From contig JALCUE010000001.1 of the NCBI GenBank assembly GCA_022655215.1, positions 1,054,001 to 1,118,000 of the forward strand: a stretch of DNA of 64,000 nucleotides, given 5' to 3'. This document shows, one piece after another, positions 16,545-24,407 of the stretch. Below the pieces are notes generated by a model that ran no database searches, was not told the origin of the DNA, and worked only from the letters and a program-made list of their open reading frames with translations. Origin of the DNA: Atopobiaceae bacterium (GTDB lineage: Bacteria > Actinomycetota > Coriobacteriia > Coriobacteriales > Atopobiaceae). Made by a program: the position numbers and the translations under genes. Every line of letters starts with the position of its first letter. Positions within the stretch are counted from its first letter, which is position 1.

Positions 16545-16576
16545 AAAACGAGGCGCCCGGGCCGAAGCCCGGGCGC
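16545..16576 (-). terminator. Terminator between yebC and amaP
   Basis: A perfect 10-bp stem GCGCCCGGGC/GCCCGGGCGC with a 4-base loop (16553-16576). On the minus strand it is followed by CTCGTTTT. The U-tract is short, so termination may be partial. Confidence 0.6.
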
Positions 16577-16655
16577 GTGGATGCTTCTGTGCCTTAGGAT
16601 ACCCCTCGACGCCGATGGCGAACGCGCCATGGGAAACGACGGGCAGGGGTTCTGG

Positions 16656-17456
16656 CTACTCGTCCTCCGCCAGCGCCGCCACGACCTCGTCGGTCATGTC
16701 CATGGTGTTGTAGACGTCCTGGACGTCCTCGAGCTCCTCGAGGCGGTCGACGAGACGCTGGACCTTCTTGGCGTCGGAGGGGGTGACCTCCGTGGGCGTG
16801 GTGGGGACCATCGTGAGCTCGGAGCCCTTGACCTCGATGCCCGCGGCCTCGAGTGCCTTCTGGACGTTCTGCATGTTGTCGTAGGCGGTCCAGACGATCC
16901 ACTGGTCGCCCGTGTCCTCGTAGTCGTCCCCGCCGGCATCGGCGACGGTCATCATGAACTCGTCCTCGTCGGTGGCGTTGTCCTTGTCGGCGACCTTCTT
17001 GTCGTCGCTGTGGATGACCTTGTCGATGGCGATGGAGCCCTTGCGCTCGAACTGGAACGCGACGGAGCCGGAGGTACCCAGCGAACCGCCGGCGTGCGTG
17101 AAGGCGGAGCGGACGTCAGCCGCGGTGCGGTTGCGGTTGTCGGTCAGGCATGCGACGTAGACGGCGACGCCCGCGGGACCGTATCCCTCGTAGGTGACGT
17201 TCTCGTAGACGGCGTTGTCGGCACCGGCCCCGAAGGCCTTGTCGATGGCGCTCTTTATCTTGGCGTTGGGCATGGACACCATGCGCGCGCGCTCGACGGC
17301 GGAGGCCAGCGTGGCGTTGTTGTCCGGGTTGGGGTCCCCACCCATCTTCGCGGCGACGGTGATGTTGCGCGAGAGCTTCGAGAACAGCGAGGACCTCTTG
17401 GCGTCGATCGCTGCCTTCTTGTGCTTGGTGGTTGCCCACTTGGAGTGTCCGGACAT
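16656..17456 (-). CDS. yebC: YebC/TACO1 family protein
   Basis: A 266-residue protein starting MSGHSKWATTKHKKAA, the invariant YebC start. ANAKI-like MPNAKIKSAIDKAFG and YEGYGPAGVAVYV are further family markers. The family was annotated as DNA-binding regulators; more recent work ties YebC to ribosomes and translation of difficult sequences. Length is slightly above the usual 240-250 because of an insert near 160 (KVADKDNATDEDEFM). AAGGAG precedes the ATG at 17456. Confidence 0.95.
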   Translation of the reverse strand: MSGHSKWATTKHKKAAIDAKRSSLFSKLSRNITVAAKMGGDPNPDNNATLASAVERARMVSMPNAKIKSAIDKAFGAGADNAVYENVTYEGYGPAGVAVYVACLTDNRNRTAADVRSAFTHAGGSLGTSGSVAFQFERKGSIAIDKVIHSDDKKVADKDNATDEDEFMMTVADAGGDDYEDTGDQWIVWTAYDNMQNVQKALEAAGIEVKGSELTMVPTTPTEVTPSDAKKVQRLVDRLEELEDVQDVYNTMDMTDEVVAALAEDE

Positions 17457-17502
17457 GCGTGTCTCCTTACCGTTACGCACGACGGAGATGACCCGGCGTG
17501 CC

Positions 17503-17549
17503 TTGCAGGTGATCTATGCGTGGGCGAGCGCCCAACCTGCAATAGGATA
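17503..17549 (-). promoter_or_regulatory. Inverted repeat and -10 box upstream of yebC
   Basis: TTGCAGGT and ACCTGCAA form a perfect 8-bp inverted repeat (17503-17510 and 17535-17542) with a small GGGC/GCCC hairpin inside. A candidate -10 TATCCT lies beside it at 17549-17544. The transcript would start inside the repeat, so it may be an operator rather than an RNA hairpin. From 17550 to 17669 I see nothing. Confidence 0.4.
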
Positions 17550-17669
17550 CTCTTATCGGCCACGACGCGAAACCGTCACGTGCGAACACCATGCGGCTGG
17601 ATGGAGGAGCGGAGTTCCCCCATGGGCGGCACGGCGGCAGACCGCGACCGGTTCGCTGCCCATTTATTG

Positions 17670-17784
17670 CGATAGGAGCATGATTCGGCTCCGAAGCACC
17701 TCTTCGTAGATAGTTAACTGATGCATATATGCAGCTAGATTTGTTAGACAGTAAAGAAGAAACTATCGGAGAATGCTCCTATCG
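17670..17784. repeat. 115-bp AT-rich element with perfect 12-bp terminal inverted repeats
   Basis: CGATAGGAGCAT (17670-17681) is repeated inverted as ATGCTCCTATCG (17773-17784). Inside are a second inverted pair GATAGTT/AACTATC (17709-17715, 17761-17767) and the palindrome TGCATATATGCA (17722-17733). The interior is AT-rich, unlike the surroundings. It resembles a small non-autonomous (MITE-like) element, but no target-site duplication is seen. It could also be a long hairpin at the end of the S-component transcript. Confidence 0.5.
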
Positions 17785-17865
17785 AAAGAAACCGGCAGGC
17801 CAGATGAGGCAGACGAGGTGACTGCCGCCGGCAGGGTCCATCAGGCCGGAACAGGTCGCGCACCC

Positions 17866-18597
17866 TCAGCCGAGCCCGTACTTGGCGACGACGCGCCTGA
17901 TCGAGCGGGCCCACGGGGCCCAGACGGCGAGCAGGAACACGACGGTCGCGACCCCGTGGATGCAGTCCCATGGGAGGCCCGCCGCGAAGGCGGCGACGAC
18001 GGATGGCCAGGTGAGCGGTCGCACGAAGGCCACCACGTACCATCCGTTGAGGAGAAGACCGTAGAGCAGGGCCGAGCAGAACCCCCACACGTAGACGAGC
18101 GCACGGGAGAGACGGCTCTCGCCCCCTATGAGCCCTTGGTCCGCCATGACGCCGGACAGGTAGCCGATGAGCCCCCATGCATACATCTGCCAAGGGGTCC
18201 AGGCGCCCTGCCCGAAGAAGGCGTTCGACACGAGCGCGGCGAGCGCACCCACCATGAACCCGTCTCGACGGCCGAGGCACGCCCCGGCGACGATGGCGAT
18301 GGCCGACACGGGCTTGAAGTCGGGGATGGGGGCGAACAGGATGCGCCCTGCGGCCGCAAGCGAGGCGAGGACGACCGTGGGCATCACCTGGCGCAGCGCC
18401 GGACGGGACCTCTCGTAGCCGGCGAGCATGAGGAGGACCGCCACGATGACGACCAGCATCGTGAGACCGGCCGTCGCGGGGACGTCCGCCACCGCGGCCA
18501 CGACGAGAGCGACGGGGACGGCCACGAGGCCGATGGGCTCGAGGGCGCTCAGCACTCGTGACGACGCGGGGACGTCCCCCTCCCTCCCGAGCTTCAT
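17866..18597 (-). CDS. ECF transporter S component, probably for cobalamin
   Basis: A 243-residue polytopic protein with about six helices. The stretch RILFAPIPDFKPVSAIAIVA, then GRRDGFMVGALAALVSNAFF and GQGAWTPWQMYAWGLIGYL, is characteristic of an ECF S-component group found beside B12 riboswitches and DUF4430 genes. S components bind the vitamin in the membrane and dock with the shared EcfT/EcfA module. EcfT and a fused EcfA lie about 2 kb upstream on the same strand, with two opposite-strand genes between. I use the ATG at 18597, 6 bases after AGGGGAG. No riboswitch precedes this gene. Substrate is inferred from context. Confidence 0.8.
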   Translation of the reverse strand: MKLGREGDVPASSRVLSALEPIGLVAVPVALVVAAVADVPATAGLTMLVVIVAVLLMLAGYERSRPALRQVMPTVVLASLAAAGRILFAPIPDFKPVSAIAIVAGACLGRRDGFMVGALAALVSNAFFGQGAWTPWQMYAWGLIGYLSGVMADQGLIGGESRLSRALVYVWGFCSALLYGLLLNGWYVVAFVRPLTWPSVVAAFAAGLPWDCIHGVATVVFLLAVWAPWARSIRRVVAKYGLG

Positions 18598-18743
18598 GCG
18601 CATCTCCCCTTCATCGCCGACGTGGGCTCATTGTCATCGCAAGCCCCAACGCCCAGTGGACACTGATCACCTCATGGTAGTCGGAGCGGCACCATGTCGG
18701 GGACATGGGTATCATGTCTCGAGGAAACCAGGGGAAGGTTGTC

Positions 18744-20153
18744 ATGACAGGTCAGTTCGTCTCGCTTGCGATCATCGTGTTCGTCGCCTTCGCCAGCCCC
18801 TATGTGGCGAGTCTCATACCAGGGCGCCCCATCCCCGAGACGGTCTTCCTCGTGTTCGCGGGAGCCATCCTCGGCCCCAACTGCCTCGACCTCATCAAGT
18901 CGAACGCGACCTCGATACAGCTCCTCTCCCAGCTCGGACTGGCGTTCCTCTTCCTCATGGCCGGCTACGAGCTCGACCCGAAGGAGCTCACGGGGCCCAT
19001 GGGCAAGCATGCGGCCGCCTCCTGGGCGGTCTCCCTCGTGTTGGCGCTCCTCGTCACCTCGATCCTCCCCATCGACGGACTGGGCGGGATCGGCTCGATG
19101 GCGTTCGCCATAGCCATGACCACGACGGCCTTCGGCACACTCGCCCCGATCCTGCGCGACCGTGGCCTCATGGGCACCCCGGTGGGAGAGGCCGTGACCG
19201 TATACGGGGCCTATGGCGAGCTCCTCCCCGTCCTCGCCATGGCGTTCCTCCTCTCGTCGCGCTCCCCCATCCTCACGTTCGTCATCCTCGGGGTGTTCCT
19301 GCTCATCTGCCGACGCGTGGCGAAGCTGCCCGTCAAGGCCAAGGCGGTCGGCTCGAAGGTGATCGGGTTCCTGCAGGACAACGTCGAGACGGGGTCGCAG
19401 GCACCGGTGAGGCTCACCGTGTGCCTCCTCGTGTTCCTCGTCACCCTGTCGGCCGTCTTCGACCTCGACATCGTGCTCGGCGCGTTCGCGGCCGGTTTCA
19501 TCCTTCGCATCGCCGTACCCGAGGAGGACCGCACCCTCATGAGCAAGCTCGAGGGCATCGCCTTCGGCTTCCTGGTCCCCCTCTTCTTCGTCGTGTCGGG
19601 CGCGGGCGTGGACCTGTCCGCGGCGTTCGGCAACCCCGTCCTGCTCGTCTCGTTCATGGGACTTCTCCTCGTCGTGAGGGCCCTGCCCGTGTGGGTCTCG
19701 CTCAAGGTCTCGCCCGAGACGCGTGCCATGCGATGGTCCGAGAGGTTCGCCACGGCCATCTACTGCTCCATGGCGCTGCCCATCATCGTGGCCGTCACAG
19801 CCGTCGCGGTCGAGAACGGTGCGATGACGGAGGACATGGCGAGCGTGCTGGTCACCGCGGGGGCGTGCACCGTCCTGGTGGTCCCGATCGTGACGTCGCT
19901 CACCAGGCTCGTGGGGTCGGCGCACATCGCGGCCGCGGTGGGAGAGATCGCTCACGACCCCGACCACATCGGAGAGATCGTCCACGAGCACGCCCTGGCC
20001 GCAACCGAGTCGAACCGGGACTTCCACCATGAGCGCGAGGAAGGGGCGGAAGACGGGCGCAGGCTCTCCTCGGCCGACTGGCTCGCCCGCGAGAGGAGCG
20101 TCGCCGATCGCATGCGGAGGTCCGCCGAGGAACGCAAGGAGCAGGACGAATAG
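18744..20153 (+). CDS. Cation:proton antiporter (CPA2/KefB-type)
   Basis: A 469-residue membrane protein of the Na+/H+ exchanger family PF00999 with about 12 helices. PETVFLVFAGAILGPNCLDL and QLGLAFLFLMAGYELDP are the typical first helices. The conserved interior TTTAFGTLAPILRD and DLDIVLGAFAAGFILR segments follow. The last 80 residues are a charged cytoplasmic tail with no RCK domain. GGAAGG precedes the ATG at 18744; ATGs at 18705 and 18714 lack good SDs. It is divergent from the S component. The ion is not known. Confidence 0.87.
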   Translation: MTGQFVSLAIIVFVAFASPYVASLIPGRPIPETVFLVFAGAILGPNCLDLIKSNATSIQLLSQLGLAFLFLMAGYELDPKELTGPMGKHAAASWAVSLVLALLVTSILPIDGLGGIGSMAFAIAMTTTAFGTLAPILRDRGLMGTPVGEAVTVYGAYGELLPVLAMAFLLSSRSPILTFVILGVFLLICRRVAKLPVKAKAVGSKVIGFLQDNVETGSQAPVRLTVCLLVFLVTLSAVFDLDIVLGAFAAGFILRIAVPEEDRTLMSKLEGIAFGFLVPLFFVVSGAGVDLSAAFGNPVLLVSFMGLLLVVRALPVWVSLKVSPETRAMRWSERFATAIYCSMALPIIVAVTAVAVENGAMTEDMASVLVTAGACTVLVVPIVTSLTRLVGSAHIAAAVGEIAHDPDHIGEIVHEHALAATESNRDFHHEREEGAEDGRRLSSADWLARERSVADRMRRSAEERKEQDE

Positions 20154-20211
20154 GGGTACATATCCCGAAGAGAACGAACCGACAAGATCATGCCCCTCAG
20201 AGGAGGCCACC

Positions 20212-20631
20212 GTGCTTTACCAAGGCAACTTCAGCTACAACGACGACACGGACTCGGCGGACAACTACTGCCTCATGCCCACCATCGTGGAAGCTCCCAC
20301 GCCAGAGGATGCACTCGACCGCTTCGCGGACCTGTTCGAGAGGCTTCATGCGACCACCGACCTGCTGGAAGGTGCGCACGAGGTGTTCCTCGACTCGCTG
20401 GTGGAGCTCGAGAGCACGCCCGAGGAGGCCGTCCTCACGCAGTGGCAGAAGATCGTGCCGGCCGTCGACGGGCTCTGCAGCATCACGAGCGCGCTGCCGG
20501 AGACCGACCAGGTGAGCGCGACGGCCTATGGCTGGAATGACGACGATGACGAGGACGAGGACGACACGTCGGATGACGAGGAGGAGCCCGTCGAGGCCGA
20601 CGAGGCCCCGTTCCTCACGTTCGACGAGTAG
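20212..20631 (+). CDS. Hypothetical small acidic protein
   Basis: A 139-residue soluble protein starting at a GTG 6 bases after GAGGAGG (VLYQGNFSYNDD). I do not recognise a family. Residues 1-100 look folded, with two predicted helices (DALDRFADLFERLHATTDLL and TQWQKIVPAVDGL). The last 35 residues are almost all Asp and Glu. The open frame extends upstream into the antiporter in another frame, but that part has no start signal. It is followed by a clear terminator, so antiporter and this gene may share a transcript. Confidence 0.75.
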   Translation: MLYQGNFSYNDDTDSADNYCLMPTIVEAPTPEDALDRFADLFERLHATTDLLEGAHEVFLDSLVELESTPEEAVLTQWQKIVPAVDGLCSITSALPETDQVSATAYGWNDDDDEDEDDTSDDEEEPVEADEAPFLTFDE

Positions 20632-20674
20632 ACGCTAGACTCCGAGGCGGCCCTTGGCACGCCTTGGTCTGGGA

Positions 20675-20715
20675 CCCGCACCGTGCCCTCCCCCGGCCGG
20701 TGCGGGCTCTCTTTT
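20675..20715 (+). terminator. Intrinsic terminator
   Basis: CCCGCACC pairs with GGTGCGGG over a 16-base loop, followed by CTCTCTTTT. It ends the antiporter/acidic-protein transcript and separates it from the convergent ECF operon. Confidence 0.85.
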
Positions 20716-20760
20716 GCCGACACGATGCCCTGCCGCACGGTCTGGGAAGGGCATCGCAGG

Positions 20761-22305
20761 TCAGGCCTGATAGAAGAGGTTATCGGCGAAGAAGTCGGCC
20801 GGAGGCTCGGTGCAGGCGACCTCGCCGTCGAAGACCATCGAGACCTGATCGGCGGTCGCGCGGGCGAACTCGAGGTCGTGCGTCGCCACGAGCACGGACA
20901 CGCCTTCGTCGGAAAGCGACCTCACGACGTCCGCGACCTGGTCGCGAGCGGAGAGGTCGAGCCCCTTGGTGGGCTCGTCGAGCAGGAGCAGCCTCGGCCG
21001 CATGAGGAGGAGCTTCGCCAGGGCGAGGAGCTGCCTCTGCCCGCCAGACAGGTCATAGGGATGCCTCTCCCCCATTCCCGCAAGTCCCATCGACGAGAGC
21101 ACGGCGTCGACCTCGCCGGGCCCATAGCCGCCGCGTCCGGACCACTCCATGAGCTCGGAGACGACGTCTGCGGCCACGAGCAGGGCCTTCGGGTCCTGCG
21201 GGAGATAGGCGACGGAGGAGGCCGACGCGACGTCCACGCGACCCCGACGGGGACGAAGCGAGCCGGCCACGAGCGAGAGGATCGTCGACTTCCCGCAGCC
21301 GTTGCCACCCACGAGGGCCCCCGTGCCGCCCATCGGCAGCTCGAGGTCGAGGCCCTTGAGCACCCAAGGGTCCTCTCGGCCGTATCGGAACCACACGTCG
21401 GAGAGGCTCAACGAGCAACGACCGCGCACTCCGGCGGGCCGTGATTCCGCCTTCCGGCCGATGACCCCCATAAGGGCGTCTGCGTCTCCATCTCGAGGCG
21501 AGCCGTGCACGCTGAGGCGATCGCCAGGCCCGCGAAGCGAGTCGAGGTCCACGGGACGCACCCCGCCCTCGTGCATGCCGACCGCCATGGTGGCGTAGTC
21601 GACCATGGGTGCCGGACGATGCGTCGCCACGACGATGGTGATGCCGAGCTCACGGTTCACGCGGAAGAGGGCCGAGAGGAACGACTTCTCGGCGATGGGG
21701 TCGAGCATCGAGGTCGGCTCGTCGAGCAGGAGCAGCCTCGGACGCATGGCGAGGACGGAGGCGAGCGCGAGCACCTGCCGCTGCCCGCCGGACAGGCTCG
21801 CGACGTCGCCGTCGAACCAAGGTCCCATGCCAAAGAAGTAGCTCGTCTCCGCGACGCGGCGGCGCATGACGTCGGCGGGGACGCCCAGATTCTCCAGCCC
21901 GAACGCCATCTCGTGCCACACCGTGTCGCACACGAGGCTCTCCTCGGGGTCCTGGAAGACGTAGCCAACCGTGGAGGCGGCCTCGGCCACCGAGAGCGTG
22001 TCGACGTCACGGCCGAACACGGCCACATGCCCCTCGAGCTCGCCCACCGGCGCGATGGCGGGAACGGCGAGGGTGAGGGCCGTGGTCTTGCCGCTGCCCG
22101 TGTCACCCACCACAAGGCAGAACGCCCCTTCCGGCACGTCAAGCGAGACATGCGAGAGGACCGTCTGCGTGGCCGCAGCGCCAGCGGACGTGGCGCCGTC
22201 GACGGCGGCATACGCGAACGTGACGTCCGAGAAGGACAGGGCGGGCACGCTCTCGACCCCGGCTCCGTCGCCCGTCTCGACGCTCCTTATGCGATCCACG
22301 CTCAT
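20761..22305 (-). CDS. Fused ECF transporter ATPase (EcfA1-EcfA2 in one chain)
   Basis: A 514-residue protein with two ABC ATPase domains. Domain 1 has Walker A GDTGSGKTT (near residue 65), LSGGQRQ (near 170) and LLLLDEPTSMLDP. Domain 2 has GGNGCGKST (near 333), LSGGQRQ (near 417) and LLLLDEPTKGLDLS. Both end in ATH switch motifs. It powers an ECF vitamin importer together with EcfT. The ATG overlaps the EcfT stop by 4 bases, with GGAGG upstream; the frame extends further inside ecfT as a shadow. It is the last gene of the B12-riboswitch operon. Confidence 0.93.
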   Translation of the reverse strand: MSVDRIRSVETGDGAGVESVPALSFSDVTFAYAAVDGATSAGAAATQTVLSHVSLDVPEGAFCLVVGDTGSGKTTALTLAVPAIAPVGELEGHVAVFGRDVDTLSVAEAASTVGYVFQDPEESLVCDTVWHEMAFGLENLGVPADVMRRRVAETSYFFGMGPWFDGDVASLSGGQRQVLALASVLAMRPRLLLLDEPTSMLDPIAEKSFLSALFRVNRELGITIVVATHRPAPMVDYATMAVGMHEGGVRPVDLDSLRGPGDRLSVHGSPRDGDADALMGVIGRKAESRPAGVRGRCSLSLSDVWFRYGREDPWVLKGLDLELPMGGTGALVGGNGCGKSTILSLVAGSLRPRRGRVDVASASSVAYLPQDPKALLVAADVVSELMEWSGRGGYGPGEVDAVLSSMGLAGMGERHPYDLSGGQRQLLALAKLLLMRPRLLLLDEPTKGLDLSARDQVADVVRSLSDEGVSVLVATHDLEFARATADQVSMVFDGEVACTEPPADFFADNLFYQA

Positions 22306-23171
22306 GCGAACCTCCAACTCGCCCGCTCGACGAGGGCGAGGACGGACGGCAGCGCCACGAACGCCGCGAACGGGATGTATCCCCACCATGCCACCAACGT
22401 GGGCATGGTGGGATAGAAGCGCCACTGCGAGCATGCGACCCACACGAGGAAGGCCGACACACCCGCGAGGACGACGATGCCCGCGAGGGCCATCCCGTCC
22501 GACGTGCGGAAGTCATGCCTGCGATAGCTCGTACGTCGGGAGGACGCGCCCCAGCCCCTCGCTCGCATGGAGTCGGCTCGGACGAGCGAGTCTTCGAGGG
22601 ACCAGGTGAGCAGCACGCTCGTGAGTCGGGTCCTCGAACGAGACGGCCGCCCATCGCCGTCCGCCACGCAGGTGGCATCGGCCGCCGTGCGCACGACGGC
22701 GGCCCTCCTCATCAGCTGCGGCACGAGGCGGGAGACCATCGAGATCATGAGCGTCACCGTGGGAGCCACGCCGCCGAGGAGGGACATGGCCCTCTCCTGC
22801 GTCACCACGCGGGCCATGTCCTCGAACCACACGATGGTCGCCACGAGCACCGCCCCCATGCAAGCACCGTAGGCGAGGCTCTCGGCGTAGACCGCCAGCG
22901 GTCCCCAGCGCCAGAGGAGCGTGGAGCCCGAGGCCGAGAAGAGCGGGTTGGCCAGGCACACGAGGACGAGCATGGGAACCTGCCAGACGAGACCCGACAG
23001 CGTCGCCCTCGCCCCCCTGCTCAGCGCTGAGAACGCCAGAGCCCCCACGAGAGACACGGCCGCCACGACGGGATGGGCCGAGCACATCGTGATGGCGAGC
23101 ACGCCCGCGAAGTAGCAGACGGCGACCGCCGGATGCGACGTGTCGAAGGCGGTGTGCTCGGGCATGGCCAT
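22302..23171 (-). CDS. ecfT: ECF transporter transmembrane subunit
   Basis: A 289-residue EcfT/CbiQ-family protein with several N-terminal helices. The C-terminal coupling region carries DSMRARGWGASSRRTSYRR, the Ala-Arg-Gly signature that contacts the ATPase, and an earlier RRAAVVRTAAD helix. The protein joins the S component to the ATPases. It starts 3 bases after the stop of the DUF4430 protein; a second ATG is 6 bases downstream and no strong SD is visible. The final TGA overlaps the EcfA start. Confidence 0.92.
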   Translation of the reverse strand: MAMPEHTAFDTSHPAVAVCYFAGVLAITMCSAHPVVAAVSLVGALAFSALSRGARATLSGLVWQVPMLVLVCLANPLFSASGSTLLWRWGPLAVYAESLAYGACMGAVLVATIVWFEDMARVVTQERAMSLLGGVAPTVTLMISMVSRLVPQLMRRAAVVRTAADATCVADGDGRPSRSRTRLTSVLLTWSLEDSLVRADSMRARGWGASSRRTSYRRHDFRTSDGMALAGIVVLAGVSAFLVWVACSQWRFYPTMPTLVAWWGYIPFAAFVALPSVLALVERASWRFA

Positions 23172-23174
23172 GGC

Positions 23175-24407
23175 CTAGTCTTCCACGTTCACGTAGGACC
23201 ACACGACGGAGTCGCCTTCGGAGAGGACATAGGACGAGCAGGACACGCCAGGCTCGCTTCCGTTGACCGCGTAGACCCATCCGCTCATCCCACCATGCTC
23301 CTTCTCGGCAAGGCCACCGATGGCCGAGACGTATATCCCATAGGGTGTCGAGCTCGCGTTCACGTTGGCACCCGCGGCGAGGAGGGCGTCGTAGACCGTG
23401 GATCCGGAGGAGAGCGAGACGCGTGCGCTCGAGGACCCCGCCCCGGCCGCGCTGCCGTCGACCGTCACCGAGACCGTGACCTGCCTCTGTGAGCCGGACG
23501 AGCCCTCGTCGGACGAGCCCTGGTTGGATGACCCCTGGCTGGAGGGGCCTTGGTCGGATGACAATGAGCCAGACGCCGAAGAACCCGAGGAGGCCGACGA
23601 CGAGATGACGCGCGAGCCGGAGAGCGTGACGGTGGCATCGAGCACCTCGCCCGAGGACGTGACACCGTCCTCGACCGGGACCTCGCTCCCGTCGGGCAGC
23701 GTGGGGGCATCACCAGACCGCTGCGCCACGGAGGTCGAGGTGCCCAGACCCGCGTAGGCGTCGCCCGAGATGCGGTAGGAGGTCATGGCAGACAGGAGCT
23801 CCTCGGGCGCGCCGGAGGTCAGCGGGGAGCCGGTCGGCGTGACCGTCGCCATGCGCACGGTCGCGGAGGCGTCCTCGACGACCCAGGTGACGGAGCTCAC
23901 GTCCGGGCAGGAGTCGTGGACCCAGGAGGCCAGGGCCCAGGCACGTCGCGCCGAGGAGTCGACCATGATGGCGTCGTCATCGGCCGAGACCTGCTCCACC
24001 CATATGCCGTCCTCCCCCACCACGACGCAGACCTGGTCGGCAGACACGGAGACATCCGCACCATCGAAGGAGAGGGACGTCAGGGCATCGGTGACGTCCG
24101 CGGCGGTGACATCGCGGGCCGTCGAGGCTGGCGTCGCATCGGTCGAGGCATCGGCCACGGTGGTCGCGGCAGTGGTCTGGAACGCATCGCCGGAGAGGAA
24201 CGAGAGCGGGTCCTCCCCGCGGACGTAGCACGACATGGCCCAGACGCAGAAGGCGATCACGCATGTGGCGATGACGCCGATCGCGACCCTCGCGACGGTG
24301 GACGAGCCGCGACGAGCACCTGTGGCGGCACCCGCCCTCACGTCCTCGCCCGTGTCGTCCATCCTGTCCCTCTCGTCGGCCATGGTCGGCCCCTTCTCGT
24401 CAGTCAT
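23175..24407 (-). CDS. Membrane-anchored protein with transcobalamin-like DUF4430 domain
   Basis: A 410-residue protein with a single N-terminal transmembrane segment (residues 38-62) and an extracellular part. Residues about 90-270 are an unassigned alpha/beta region. A Ser/Gly/Gln linker follows, and a DUF4430 domain (PF14478, related to the C-terminal domain of transcobalamin and intrinsic factor) fills residues about 310-410. Its markers are STVYDALLAAGANV, SGWVYAVNGSEPG and LSEGDSVVWSYV. It probably binds cobalamin near the membrane and hands it to the ECF importer. GAGGAGG in the end of the previous gene is its SD. Domain assignment is firm; ligand is inferred. Confidence 0.85.
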   Translation of the reverse strand: MTDEKGPTMADERDRMDDTGEDVRAGAATGARRGSSTVARVAIGVIATCVIAFCVWAMSCYVRGEDPLSFLSGDAFQTTAATTVADASTDATPASTARDVTAADVTDALTSLSFDGADVSVSADQVCVVVGEDGIWVEQVSADDDAIMVDSSARRAWALASWVHDSCPDVSSVTWVVEDASATVRMATVTPTGSPLTSGAPEELLSAMTSYRISGDAYAGLGTSTSVAQRSGDAPTLPDGSEVPVEDGVTSSGEVLDATVTLSGSRVISSSASSGSSASGSLSSDQGPSSQGSSNQGSSDEGSSGSQRQVTVSVTVDGSAAGAGSSSARVSLSSGSTVYDALLAAGANVNASSTPYGIYVSAIGGLAEKEHGGMSGWVYAVNGSEPGVSCSSYVLSEGDSVVWSYVNVED

